A stretch of 64,000 nucleotides of DNA from Harmothoe impar (lineage: Eukaryota; Annelida; Polychaeta; Phyllodocida; Polynoidae): positions 53,117,800 to 53,181,799 of the forward strand of contig OX381714.1 of NCBI GenBank assembly GCA_947462335.1. The letters run 5' to 3'. Below the pieces are notes generated by a model, which was given only the letters and a program-made list of their open reading frames with translations, was not told the origin of the DNA and searched no databases. Shown in pieces: positions 1 to 12,129 of the stretch (within the stretch, counting starts at the first letter, position 1; each line of letters starts with the position of its first letter). The position numbers and the translations under genes were made by a program.

Positions 1-45
1 GAAGGAACCATTGTCCAGAATGACTACCGGAGCATCATCTGCCAT
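1..45 (-). CDS. Actin-like gene, first coding exon, cut by window edge
   Basis: The minus strand starts MADDAPVVILDNGSF, the actin amino terminus, and runs off the left edge. A polypyrimidine-AG acceptor lies 23 bases upstream of the ATG (exon begins near 68), so there is a 5'UTR intron as in most animal actins. The 68 bases are almost identical to the start of the complete gene at 12129, so this is the next member of a head-to-tail array. Nothing more of this copy is visible. Confidence 0.85.
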   Translation of the reverse strand, partial: MADDAPVVILDNGSF

Positions 46-254
46 GCTGCTTTGAGGAGGTAGGAGTTCTGAAAAAGAAATTAAGCAATCAAATGAACCA
101 GTATGGGGGAAACATTTGGGAAAATTACAGTTTGTGGCAGGTTGTAATATCTAGCACATGATGATATGCAAACCGTCATGTTCTTCAGCCTCTGTTCTAG
201 GGTCCTTCTTTATGAATGGGGATATGAGTGGGGATATGAGATGGGCATTGTAAT

Positions 255-415
255 TACCGTAAAACTGGCGATCTGATTAGGTGATTTTTTTGTATTGTAT
301 TATAGTGGCAAAAACTCACTTATAAGCCCCACCCCGACTCAGTGCTGATCATATGAGCTGCACTGGCGATCTGACTTGCAGACTAGCTGTGGTCTATATA
401 CAAGGTTTTACCGTA
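255..415. mobile_element. MITE-like repeat with TACCGTAAAAC ends
   Basis: The block starts TACCGTAAAAC and ends GTTTTACCGTA, giving inverted ends of about 11 bases with no ORF. A duplicated copy sits at 12340-12499 and a related palindrome at 57820-57906, so this is a dispersed non-autonomous DNA transposon family. Confidence 0.5.
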
Positions 416-1142
416 TGATATTTTGATAATAGACATATCAGAGGAAAAAATCCGATTACTGGAGCTCTAAAATCAATTTACCTTAAAATAGGTCAGAATG
501 ATCAGAAAGATCACACTTCATATACTGCAGACTTAATTCACTTTTATTCAATCGGATTTCACTTAAATTTTACATAGTTGTTAAATTTAAGCCCATGGTG
601 CAACTTTTTGCATGCACTCACTAGAAGTGCCCCCCCCCCCCCGTCGGGAATACACTAGGCCTATAGCTAGGTAACATGGTACCTCCTATCTGAACCCTTA
701 CTGCCCATGGAAAGTATTTGATTATCTCCTCACCTTTCAATATGATATTGTAACAGTGTGAAGAACAAGTTTAAGTAGGATTTACAAAATGGAATTTTCG
801 GATCTACTAGCCTTAAGTAATGTGTTTTTTCTCCTACTTTTAAAGATCAATCAATTTTGATAACTAAAATGTTAAAAGTAAAAATTATCCTATGCATTTG
901 GGCTTGTAATAAAAAAAGAGAAAAAAAGAGAAACAACTTTTTTTTTTGAGTCGCCCTATCCTACAGTATGAATGTGGTCACAATCCTGCAGAACACTCAA
1001 TGATTACTCTAGACAACCACTGCCACTTATACCCCTCTAATAACTGTCCTCTGTTGGGTTACATTGAACATAACTAACCCCTATACAATTCTTATAATAC
1101 ATTGCACTATGAGCTACTATGAGAGTCTATTTTCAGATGTTA

Positions 1143-1390
1143 ACCCTTTATTGGCCGCATAGTACAATGATGCATAATGCTTCTGGTCGTCATGATGCAT
1201 AAATGCAGCCCCATCAAGTACCTTGTCAGTGCTGCATTCAAGCATTATTGCCAACCCAATGGGATTTATAGAGTCCCAAAGGGTCGGCATGCTGCATCAA
1301 CTGAGCAGCTGCGAGTTACCCTCCAGGGCTGCATTGATGCATCATGGCGACAAATATCGCCTTTTACCGACATACCATCCTTAAAGGGTT
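1143..1390. repeat. Palindromic CCCTTTAAGG-family repeat
   Basis: The block runs from a TTAACCCTTTA end to a TTAAAGGGTTAA end. Between them are mirrored pieces such as ATGATGCATAAATGCAGCC and GGCTGCATTGATGCATCATG. The same family recurs at 13467-13717, 17555-17710, 56281-56370, 57960-58290, 58905-59118, 60225-60700, 60899-61157, 61528-61700 and 63665-63850. No ORF; it looks like a foldback MITE. Confidence 0.6.
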
Positions 1391-2022
1391 AAGGTGCTGT
1401 CAGTTACTACTAGAGCAACCTCCCCCTCCCACGCCTTCCTCCATGCATGGGTTGGCATGGGTTACCATACAAAGAATAGGTATTGCACCACCTCCGCCTA
1501 TGTTGGGACATACAAATGCTTCCCAAAGGGATCCACAAGAGGCACCTACAATCTTGATGATAACCAACTCATAAGTAGATGTAGTTATATACTGACAAAT
1601 GCTACTAGACAGTGCAGCTACATGGCTATTGTAACCCCACTTGAATTGAGTGACACACGGTACTTTGCATACCGTTTTCGACCTAATAAGCGCACATCCC
1701 CTGATAAGCACACACCCCTCTTTTTGTGTGGAGGTGTGCGTTTGTTAGAATTAAATTCATGGCTTGAAATATTGTTTTAAACACACTATGCGCACACTAT
1801 GCGCTCATCGAATACGGTATATATCGCCCGGAATAAAGTAATGAAGTAATATGTTGAGTCCTCTAATCATCTAATCAGGCTAAAACTGTGTGTGCAGCGA
1901 ATAACATATTTTACAGAACGAATCTGTACAATAAATAAATTCAAAGTCAAACCCTACTTGACTCTGTAGTAGAGCTAATTCAGGCTTATGCCTGCCTTGA
2001 ACTATAGAGAGAAAGAGGAAGG

Positions 2023-2024
<2 letters not shown>

Positions 2025-2080
<56 letters not shown>

Positions 2081-2090
2081 GACAGAGAGA
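2025..2090. repeat. (GA)n microsatellite
   Basis: Nearly pure AG repeat at the start of an imperfect purine tract that continues to about 2250. The matching tract of the duplicated unit is at 14340-14410 and includes CAGA units. A shorter one occurs in the third copy at 18445-18620. Reading frames across it give only Ser/Leu or Arg/Glu polymers and are not genes. Confidence 0.9.
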
Positions 2091-2694
2091 GAGACAGAAA
2101 GAAAGAATGAGAGATAGACAGAGAGATAGTGAGAGAGAAGTAGGGAGAGAGAAAGGCAGAGTATATAGAGAGATGCAGGGAGAGAGAGGCAGTGAGAAAA
2201 AGAAAGAAACAGGCAGACAGAGCACGGGAGAGAGAGAGAGGGGTGGAAGGGATGAGTGACAGACCATCCCTGCTACCACCACCACTTGTACCATAGAGGC
2301 ACCACGAGTTGAACATTTAACTCTTCTGAGACCAGAGTGCTTTTGGGTATTTTGTTGTGCCTTGTAGGGGATGGCATGAGCTTTACAAAACTGTATTGAT
2401 CATGTCAATATTCCATCTAGAAGGGAAGCAGTGATGGTTTTAGCTATGGTTATTCATGAAAAGGGCAGAACCCTAATTTCCTGTATCTCTTTTGATAAGC
2501 CAAACTTTAAACTGTAATATACCAGGATTTCCTTTATCGATTTTCACAAAATAAATTTTATATTATAGATGCTATGGCAACCAATATTTTTGGCAATTTT
2601 CTGCCAAAATACATTAAATGTGTTGGCACCATTTTCTAAAGTAAATTTATATTTAAAATATCATATTGAATGACATTTATTATGATTTTTACCA

Positions 2695-2925
2695 TAAATT
2701 CCTGTGTATAACCCGCACCTCATGTATAACCCGCACCCGACTTGGGGAGAACCCGCACCTGGGGTCTTAAAATCGCTGTTTTTAATAGCACTGTACCATA
2801 CTTACAAAAACCCTTGTATTACCCGCACTTAGACTTTGGGAATATTGTATAATCAGCACTGGAGGTTTGGTTTGCGTATAACCCGGGGGTTATACGGGTG
2901 ATTTACTGTGATTTACAGTAATTAA
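2695..2925. repeat. TATAACCCGCAC repeat
   Basis: Several spaced copies of TATAACCCGCAC lie between TTTACCATAAATT and GTGATTTACTGT ends. This is probably another non-autonomous DNA element. The duplicated copy is at 15010-15235. No coding potential. Confidence 0.45.
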
Positions 2926-3845
2926 GTAGGTAAGGCTGCCAAAGAAAGCAAATTCAAGGCAGAGATGAAGGGTTCGGGTTGCCTAGAGACAACATAGTAA
3001 ATAGTGAGAATTCAGAAAGTTGTAAGTATAAATATACCAATTATTGAGAAAACTACAGAATGCTCAAAATCGGCCAAAATCGCCCTTATTACGCAATAAT
3101 GCGTAATTGGTAAAGGAAGACTCTTAAACACATTAGCAGTAAGACCTACCGTTACCAGGTGTTAACCTTCTTGCTGTCGTTGTGTCTGTGGCTACTATAA
3201 GCTCTGCCTATGGGTCGTTATATGTGCTCGTGAATAGATACATACATAATTCACATTACCAGGTCGTTCGGAACAGTAGTGTCTGCCTTTCATTGGCTGA
3301 TCATAAGACGAGCTGTTCTAGATCTCTGGGCTCTATTTTCATGACTGTTGCCAACACTTTAAATATTCATCCCAGGTCAGGTCAGGATGTAGGCTGTTAT
3401 AGACCAATGCAGCAGGTCGGAAGGGTGACTTTTTCATGATAAAGTTGTGTTCATGTTGGTTTTAGCAGTCTCATCATTGTGTGAAAAGACGATTCTATGC
3501 AATGTACATGTACCCTGAATAACAACGGCTCAATTAATCTTCATATGTCAGATCTTTATTGATTAAAATAGTTTTATGCTTCTGGTCACAATTATCAATT
3601 GATTTTAGATCTCCTAGATTTGTATGTGTATGCAGCGCAACCTATAATGTGATAAAATTATATGTGTCGCAGAAATTCACTCATGAAGTCGGATCTGGTT
3701 GTGCACTGGGTGCCCCTATACTGTCGATATGTCTTTTGAGTCTAGGCTATAGTGTACTATAAATAACAAAAGTTCAAGTCTATCTGTATCAACTCTCATA
3801 ATTGTTTCCACATAGACATATTAAAGAGTATGGCCAACAATATTG

Positions 3846-4171
3846 TTAATTACATTTTAGATTGACAATAGAGGGACCTTCCTCATTGTACTCCTCCTTA
3901 GTGATCAACATACTCCGGAAGGTGCCAAGAGAAGCTAGGATTGAGCCCCCAATCCACGGGGACATGTTGCGAACTGGTGGAGCAACAACCTTGATTTTCA
4001 TGGAAGCCGGAGCAAAGCTAAACATCTCCTTATGGATGCGTTCTTCAATGTTGGGAAACATAGAGCTGCCACCTGCTAGAACAATGTTGGAATATAGCTC
4101 CTTTCTCACACCTGTCGCACACTTTGAGATAGACTCAAAGAGAAGCTCAGCAAGGCCAGGAGATGCCTTTC
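3846..4171 (-). CDS. Actin-like gene, exon 3 (C-terminal)
   Basis: A TTTCAG acceptor precedes a 326-base exon in phase with exon 2. It encodes the actin C-terminal subdomain, with recognisable segments [24 protein letters not shown] and [10 protein letters not shown], and ends [10 protein letters not shown] before the stop. Canonical actins end in a basic KCF instead. This exon completes a 371-residue protein, close to the usual 375-376. Exon 3 of the broken right-hand copy (16194-16519) is very similar. Confidence 0.9.
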
Positions 4172-5237
4172 CTGAAACAGAATAATCAGTGTAATTTTAT
4201 AAATTGGATATAGGGCTTGAGGAAGCAAATTGTAATAGCTCAGCATTTGAAAAAGAAAGTTAAAAAAAAATAATTCTTGTAAGAGTTGTCTTCATCTACA
4301 CTGCTCACACTTATCAAATTTGTTTGTGCCCAGGTCAATTATTGTACATCACAGTCACTGAGATCTAGACAGAGAAAAGAAACAGCGTCAAAAGGGAGTC
4401 CAGGTTGCCTCCAGAATGACTCCCTCTTTAGGGGAGTCCAGATCACCTAAGGGAGCCTAGGTGACCATCTGACTGACCTATCGGAGTCACCTGGGGGAGT
4501 CATATAGCACTCTGGGTCATAACAAGTTCACCCATTCCCTTTATTAATGTGTGGTAGAAACATATAAGGCCAAATTGTAATCTAAATTGTAATTGGGCTT
4601 GACAAAGCAAATTATAAAAGCTCAGCATTTGAAAAGGAACGTGTTTATCAGGGAAAATCTCCTTTAGATGTTGTCTACACTGCTCACACTTCTCAAATTT
4701 GTCCCTGCCTAGGGCAGTTATTGTGCATCACAGTCACTGAGGTCTATAGTCGTGTTGTTCTTTACCATGAGGTTCTAACCTGCATGTAAGACATTCATAA
4801 TTTCAAACTCAATTGAAGTGTTAATCCATTTTATTGTTCTATCCCAGTGCCCAAACAACGTTGAATCAACATTGACAACCAGTTGACGCAACATTGAACT
4901 GAATGTTGTGCCCACTAGAAGTATGGAAAGTTACAGTCACATGTCAAAAATGTATCAAATTAAATGTGTATGAAATAGATTTCAATGATTGTTTCTGTTA
5001 GACCCAAATATTCATTTGATATAATTCACTAACCAGAATCTCCTATAATCATTATGCGATTAAGAAATGAATTATTCTGTATAAATATATCTAAGCCACA
5101 AATTAATAATATTTGGGAGCCGTCCAAGATGCATAGCCCCCCCCCCCCGGTTCCTGGTACCATCAGGGCTAGAAAATTTCACCAAAAAATGATACCCAAC
5201 AAGTTAATATAGTCCATGGAACCAATTTTATACTCAC

Positions 5238-5664
5238 CAAATAGTTTTGGCTGGAATAGGAGCTCAGGACATCTGAAGCGCTGGTTCCCAACTTCTATAA
5301 CATTACCATCGGGTAGCTCATACTCCATCCCCGGAATGTATCTGGACGTTTCATTTTCATAATCTGTACTAACATAGCAAAGCCTCTCCTTCATGTCACG
5401 GACAGTTTCCCGCTCAGCTGGTTCCTTGAAGGAGTAACCACTCTCTGCCAGGATCTCGGTGAGGTAATCCGTGAGATTCGTGCCACCAATATCCAAACGG
5501 TTAATGGCAGAGGCCAGGCGCTTGTTGTCATGGATCGGGACAATGTCTGAGACGTTATAACCAATGTCAACAATGGTACCAGAGGAACGGCCAGAGGCGT
5601 GCAGAGTGAGGACAGCTTGGTTGGCGAGGTACATGGCAGGGACATCAAACTCCTCAAACATTAT
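5238..5664 (-). CDS. Actin-like gene, exon 2 (central)
   Basis: The exon lies between a CCTTCCAG acceptor and a GTGAGT donor and starts at the I-M-F-E junction (after residue 121), a known actin intron site. It carries AMYLANQAVL, RLDIGG, LTDYLTEIL, GYSF and ELPDGNVI. The second phosphate loop, DSGDG in conventional actin, reads DIGYN, so key nucleotide-binding and catalytic positions are altered. It leaves phase 1 and joins exon 3 in frame. The protein is clearly actin family but divergent; ATP hydrolysis is doubtful by inference. Confidence 0.9.
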
Positions 5665-6032
5665 CTGGAAGGGGGAAACACTTCATTAAGAGTTGAGATG
5701 ATAAATTCCAGGTTGACAGTGTAATGTCATCAGTCTTTTCTAATGTTACATAATTAATCTAATGTTACATAATTAATCTTCAATACAACCAATGCCTGCT
5801 TGCTGGTAGATACATATTTGAATATCATCATGACTCAATCTTATTAGTATTCCATCTCATCAAATGCATAATTCTTCTCAAAGAACACTCAATTTTGGGG
5901 AAGTCTGAAGTTCTGGAATGAGACTTTTGCCTCCATGATCTGGACAGATCATCAGCAATCACCATAGGAAAGTGATGACAGTTAAGACCCCCATGGACTG
6001 CATGTTTGCGGGAAAAAACTGTAGAAAAAGTG

Positions 6033-6610
6033 CAGATGGTATGACATGGAAGACAATGTGATGATAGCTCTTCAAAAAATCAAGTATGAAGATCCCTTCA
6101 TGAGCAATGCACTGACGGACACACAGGTTTCTCATTTGTACAAAGCCACATCAGATAGGCATTATGGATGTGGCTTCTACCTAGGTCAGTCGGAGGACAT
6201 TACAATTGAGAACATTCAATATGGCAACAGGTTGGGCAAAATACAGATGGTATGACATGGAAGACAATGTGATGATAGCTCTTCAAAAAATCAAGTATGA
6301 AGATCCCTTCATGAGCAATGCACTGACGGACACACAGGTTTCTCATTTGTACAAAGCCACATCAGATAGGCATTATGGATGTGGCTTCTACCTAGGTCAG
6401 TCGGAGGACATTACAATTGAGAACATTCAATATGGCAACAGGTTGGGCAAAATACTGGAAGATCTACGAGTGTCGTTCACAGGGGAGCCACCACTCCTGA
6501 AGAAGGAAGAAGCCAGACAGCGCAAGAAAAGACAAGAAGAGAACGCTGCTGAAGCCAATGCCGAGGAGATACCTGATCCTATAGCCGTGCCTAACCAACA
6601 ACAGAATTAA
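6033..6610 (+). pseudogene. NADAR-like (YbiA family) fragment with internal tandem duplication
   Basis: The plus frame carries HYGCGFYLGQSEDI and YGNRLGKILEDLR. These resemble the C-terminal signature of NADAR domains (tryptophan- or tyrosine-glycine-Gly then a G-x-N-xLGxxLxxlR motif), N-glycosidases acting on NAD- or riboflavin-linked intermediates. A lysine/glutamate-rich tail follows to a stop at 6610. The segment 6033-6243 is repeated exactly at 6244-6454. The 211-base unit is not a multiple of three, so the copies are in different frames. The N-terminal part of the domain is absent. It lies inside actin intron 1 on the opposite strand and is probably a remnant; family assignment is moderate. 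Confidence 0.45.
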
Positions 6611-7249
6611 AATTTCCTGAATGTATTAATATGTGAATACCAGTCCATAAAGCAAGAGGTTAAAATGTTTTACCACTAAATTTCTACATGGCTATATTAA
6701 ACTTTTTTCTCATTTAACTACTACCGGTATACAACACGTCATATGTATTTGTACTTTGGTTAAACCCATAAAACCGCTGGAATTACTCATATTTTAATTG
6801 GTATAAACAATTCTAAAGTCTGTATTCTGTGACCACCGGTATGTCTCAATATAAATGTATAACCACCCAGCACTAGAAGTGTCCACTAGCAAGGTATTGG
6901 TCCTAAACTGAAATCCTATGATGTTATTCTTACCTAGTGACTTCATGATACACTATAAATGTGCCTTCAAGTTTACCGGTACAACCTGTATTTAAAACCC
7001 ATGTGTACATGTTTAACTAACAGACACCTAGGGTGTAGCCTTATCAATGTACACGCTGAATCTGAATCAGGTGTCATATTATATTAATTTTTTAGATTTT
7101 TTTAGAAACCGTTATAAAAAAGAAAAAGTTAATTTAAAAAGGTCGTTGGCATGTCCATAGTAGCCATATAATGCCATTGTGTCTTTCTTACCCAGAATTA
7201 CAGGTAGTCAATATAATTGTGGTTGTGAAAAGGGAGACATAGAATCAAT

Positions 7250-9760
7250 GGCTCTTTGTCTCCCACCTTAGATGAAATTAGCAACGCTAAGGGACTTAAG
7301 TTTCTACATTTAAATGCTCGTAGCTTTAAGGAAAATTACGCTAAAATATGCATTGAGCTATCCAACTCTAAATTTGAGTTAATGTCATTTTCCAAAACCT
7401 GGTTTAAATGTGAAGACGATGAAACTGACTACCAGTTATCCGGTTATATAAGATCCCGCCAAGACAGGCAGGTTATGGTTGACGGTAAGATTAAAACTGG
7501 AGGGGGGTTGGTTTATATATAAAAACATACATTGATCATGTCTACAATTATCTTCCAGTTCTAAATGCCTCTGATGAGGAGATTGAGATACAAAATATAT
7601 TAATTTGTAAAGAAGATATGAAAAAAATGTTGGTTGTAAATATTTATCGTCCTCCTGAAGGAGATAAAAAGCGATTTATTACACATCTTTCTGACATGTT
7701 GTCTGATGTAGTAGATATTAAGGAATGTGAGGTAATATTGATGGGTGACATGAATTTCAATATTCGTGAAAATTGTGACCTAGTTAACATCCTTTTAAAT
7801 AAATTAAAACTTTTTGGCCTAACTAAAGAAATTGATGAGTCAACAAGGAAAAACGCCACTTTAGACCTACTTTTCACTAATCTCAGAAGAAACCTTATAA
7901 ATACAGGAGTCTTTAACATATATATTTCAGACCATTTTCCAATTTATTTAGTAAGAAAAAAGATAAACGTCAAGGTTCCAAGGGTCACAATCCAATGCAA
8001 ATCGTACATGAAGTTACCTGATGAGCTGCTCCTATGAGAACTAGATAATTATAATTGGGCACCTTTCGATGAAGCCAACAACCCTACTGATTGCTGGCAT
8101 GAAATGGAAAAATGTATACGTTCTATTCTTTATAGGCATTGTCCTTTAAAGGAATTTAATATTCCTGAACATAGGGATCCCTGGTTTACACAAGATGTTT
8201 ATGAACAGATACGGGATAAAAATCTTAAAGCTGCTACAGATAGATTAAGCGGCGCTGATCGCGATTGGGAAATTGCTGATAAAGCAAAAAATGCTTGTAA
8301 CAAAAAGATTGAAAGAATGCGACATAATTTCTTTAAGGACCAGCTAGAGACATACAAAAATGTTCCTAAGGCCTTCTGGAGAATAATGAATAGCCTTATA
8401 TTCCTGGTCAGCGTAATAAGGCCAAAGATATACATCTAATGGATCATAATACTGAAAATGAAGACGAAATTCCTCCCCTAGAAGTACCAAATTTTGTGAA
8501 TGATTATTTCACCCAAATTGGTCCTGAACTAGCAAAAGACTGTCATACTCTCTGGCGTCAGTTTGACAATTTTGTTGAGGCCAACATTAAACCTTTTGAA
8601 ACTAATTTACAGGAAGTTACTAAGCTAATAAATGAAATCTATACCAAAAGATCCTTGGCTATTGACAATATATCCTCAAAAATCCTAAAAAAAGTCTTTG
8701 AAATATGTACCTCTACGTCTAGTAAGAGTTTTTAACCTTACCTTTAGTACAAACTCAATCTCCCCGTCTTGGAAAATCTTGGAAATTATCCCAATACCCA
8801 AATCTGGTAATAATAAGCTAGTCAATAACTATGGACCGATCTCATTGCTTCCTCTACCCTGTAAATTGCTTGAAAAGGTAGTTCATAAAAGAGTTTATGG
8901 CTTCTTTGCAAAAGAACATGTATTAACAAATGCACAGGGTGGCTTCCACTGAGGCCATAGCACAGTCAACACTATGGCTTCCATGGTGTTGGTGATAAGC
9001 GAAATTTCCTAAACTATGATCTGAAGCTAAAAGATAACAAACTGAAAGTTGTGACTTCATTTAATTATCTGGGCGTCTTAATTGACGAGGTCTTGAGTTT
9101 CGAGGGGCATTGTAATAAGGTATTAAAGTCAGGAAATACCAAGCTGACGCACTTACGTAGGTTAAAAAAGCATATGGATACGCCGCTGGCTCTCTTAATG
9201 TATAAACAAATGGTGGTACCGGCTCTTGAATATTGTGCCTTCATTTTTGAGAGCGGGCCTGAGGGTACATGTAAGGCGCTGCAAACCATTCAAAATCACT
9301 GCCTGCGCTGCTGCCTGGGGATAGTTGATCCTAGACTGATTCGTACAGAAGCGTTACATGTCAGATGTGCTTGCGAGAGATTGGCCCGTCGTAGAAGGCG
9401 TAGTACACTGAGTCTGATGTATAAACTGTCCAGAGTAGAGGATAACCTGATAAGACCTAATAGGGTGCTACGAAGTAATGTGCTCTTAAAGTTTAGGTTA
9501 CAACGCCCTAAAGGTGAATTGTACCGGAATAGCCCGATGTATAGGGGCGCATTGATATGGAACAAGATAGATGGTGCTATTCAAAATGTCACGTCAATGG
9601 CCATGTTTATGTCTCGGATTTGATGTTCAACGGTAAATTTCCCAATGATGATATTTTCTGGTTGATAGTCTAGCCTTAACGTGCAATCGTGTGTGAAGTG
9701 TGAAGACTCCCTGTAAAATGTCTGATGGATTGGTAAATTGTAAATTGTAAATGACAGGCT
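7250..9760 (+). mobile_element. Decayed non-LTR retrotransposon (LINE) 1
   Basis: Broken plus-strand frames give an endonuclease/exonuclease/phosphatase domain (LHLNARSF, VVNIYRPP, GDMNFN, ISDHFPIY). Then comes the start of a reverse transcriptase (NNYGPISLLPLPCKLLEKV). Near 8955-9050 the sequence jumps straight to the post-catalytic region (FNYLGVLID) and a C-terminal domain, so the part with the F-A-D-D catalytic motif is missing. It ends in a TGTAAA-type simple repeat near 9735. Stops and frameshifts are frequent. It resembles Jockey/CR1-type elements and lies in actin intron 1. Confidence 0.75.
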
Positions 9761-10094
9761 CTATGTGAATTTAATCTGGTCTTGAACTGACTCACCAGCT
9801 GTTTGATTCATTCAAGGAATGATATGTTACGAAACGATGTTCAGTGGTTCGATGATATGACCTGAATTATGTCTTCTGACTTTCTACTATCTTCATTGCC
9901 TACTAGAATGTTGTACGTCCTGTTTTTTCTGTGTAGTGATTTATGGAGAATTACTATCTTGATAATGCAGAGTCTTGTCTCTGTTTCTGATATTGTAAAA
10001 TTTGAATATAATTGGTGTTTTTGTATTTATGATTCAGATGACACGGTATTGAAAGGCGCAACTTGTTGTGTATATTGTTGTCAATAAACTTCTT

Positions 10095-11000
10095 CAAAAC
10101 TCAAACTCAAAACTTTACTCCTTCCTTTACTCGTAAGGCATTCAATACTGTGGATCGCTCTGTGTTATTGTTGAAATTAAATCATTATGGTATGAGGTCA
10201 GATAATTACCACTGGTTTGAGAATTACTTAAATGACAGACACCAAACTGTCTTAGCAAATGGTATTCTCTCTAATAAACGGGTTATTACATGTGGGGTCC
10301 CACAAGGGTCTATTTTAGCCCCTTTACTGTTTCTACAGGTAGTCCCAAGTTACAAGTACCTGTGTGTCACTCTGGATCCTCTATTAACGTTCAAAAATCA
10401 TTTACATTTTGTTGCAAAAACAGTTGCATATAAAACGTATAAGCTGTGTAACTTGAGACCCTTCTTGAGCAGAAAATTAGCAATAAGAATTATCTTAGCA
10501 ACTATTGTACCATATTTTGATTACGCTGATGTATTAAAATGTATTTATCAACACACATGAGAATTTGTTAAAACCCCTACAGTATGCGCAAAATAGGTGT
10601 CTCAAAATCTGCCTAAAGTATCCTCCTTTGACTCCGACAAATACTGTCCATATTGATGCTAAGTGTAATTATCTGGTTGACCGAAGAAATATACATTTAG
10701 AGAATTTTATGTATCACCGTTCTCGTGATGGTAGGTATGTTGATAATATGCTTATAAGATCTAGAGCCTTTGATGGGCCTATGGTTAAGGTCTTGCACTC
10801 AAATAGCGCAACATACTCAAGAAGCGTAGAATTCCATGGTGCTGTAAAATGGAACAGTCTTCCACCCACGAGGAGAAATGTTCAAACATTTGAAGAATTC
10901 AAAAAGAAAAGTCTAAATATTCTCAAAGCATTAAGAGAATAGTCTGGGTGGAACTGTCTTTCCCTTAACCTCACTTTTCCATATAAAACGAAATGCTTTT
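10095..11000 (+). mobile_element. Decayed non-LTR retrotransposon (LINE) 2
   Basis: Reverse transcriptase motifs are visible (KAFNTVDRSVLLLKL, HYGMRSDNYHWFENYL, TCGVPQGSILAPLLF). They are followed directly by YKYLCVTLDPLLTFKNH, so the catalytic F-A-D-D block has been removed, as in LINE 1. After a stop near 10560 the C-terminal frame continues to 10942 (HGAVKWNSLPP). The sequence differs from LINE 1, so this is a separate insertion from a related clade. No endonuclease is present. Confidence 0.75.
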
Positions 11001-11766
11001 CACAGCCTCCTTAAATTTCCATCAGTGTAGTAAACTCAAAATATGTTTGATAAATCTCTTCTCAAAAGTACGGTATTATCATTGTATATACCTTGTAAAC
11101 CCATGACATTTTTTCCACTTCTTATTTTTACTTACATATTGCCTGACAATATAATATAACCACTATTGAAGTCAGATGGACCTGAAAATCCACCCATACT
11201 CTATTAAGTGGGGATGAGTGTTCTGTCTTTCATTTTTTGTCAGACATATTCTTCATGTTTCCTGTTTGTTCCTGTTATGCACAGTCTCATTATTTTTAAT
11301 GAATTGATATGACTTTACCGGGTTGAACTTATGAGTCTACTCTTGTTTAAATAGCATTTACATATTCGACAACCAAGTTTTTGTGAAAAACGACGAGGAA
11401 TCCATGTAAAACCACTATCTTATTGACAAATAAATGATATAAAACCAAAAAAATACTGCTGCAAGTATTAATGCATCATGACAACCTTGGAAGTGTACAT
11501 CAACCCTATAAGGTCGGCATGATCATGAATGCAGCCATGGGAAATTACTGCATGGGTATGTCTGTATCGATATGTATTAGGGGGCTTCCATAAAGTAAAA
11601 GGGGGGATTCTACTTTCTAAAAATCTTTGCGTACATAAACCCTTTATTTTAATGTGTACAAGAACTTCAGCGGCTGGGGTCAATTTCTGGAGAAAATGTG
11701 TGTACATCCTTTTTGGTAGCCCCCTTACAACAAAAGACCATAGTGCATTGAAAGGTTGAATATTAC

Positions 11767-12129
11767 CTGAGTACACCTTTCCCTGTTGATTTTGGGGTTG
11801 AGTGATCTCTCAGTCAACAGAACAGGGTGATCGGCGGAGGCAATATGGAGCTCCTTGTCGTAGGTATAGTGCCATATCTTCTCCATGCAGTCCCAGTCGG
11901 TGATTACACCACCTTGGATGGGGTATTGAAGGTTGAGGGATTCTCTCATGCACTGTGCCACATCACCGACATAGCAATCCTGCAGGCCAATATCCTTCGC
12001 TGTCACTTTGGTTTTAGGTATGCCAACAATGGATGAAAATTGGACCTTTGGTTCATTGTCTCCAGCAAAACCTGCCCTGACGGTGAAGGAACCATTGTCC
12101 AGAATGACTACTGAAGCATCATCTGCCAT
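11767..12129 (-). CDS. Divergent actin-like protein, exon 1 (main entry)
   Basis: A TTCCAG acceptor at 12153 starts a short 5'UTR, and the ATG at 12129 opens MADDASVVILDNGSF. The exon ends at a GTAATA donor after codon 121, a standard actin intron position. Joined to 5238-5664 and 3846-4171 it gives 371 residues in frame. Actin features include AGFAGD, SIVG, YVGD, MEKIWH and HPVLLTE. Phosphate loop 1 is DNGSF rather than DNGSG, and the usual R-H-Q around the methylated histidine is replaced (IPKTKV). With loop 2 also altered, this is a diverged, possibly non-hydrolysing actin or actin-like protein. Introns are long (6.1 and 1.1 kb). The gene is part of a tandem array with strong duplicates on both sides; no typical promoter motif was assigned. 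Confidence 0.9.

Larger units (their letters stand above)
1..5160. repeat. Segmental duplication of actin locus, copy A
   Basis: This block matches 12085-17100 nearly base for base over about 5 kb: the actin first-exon end, the spacer with its MITEs and GA tract, the last actin exon and most of intron 2. The offset grows from 12084 to 12348 through small indels, including a (TA)n tract present only in the right copy. It is the repeat unit of the tandem actin array. A shorter, more diverged third copy lies at 18150-32345. Confidence 0.9.

Noticed and set aside
1986..2316. Ser/Leu-rich frames over the GA tract (also 14182-14635 and 18408-18681)
   Set aside because: Translations of GA/CT microsatellites, repeated only because the locus is duplicated.
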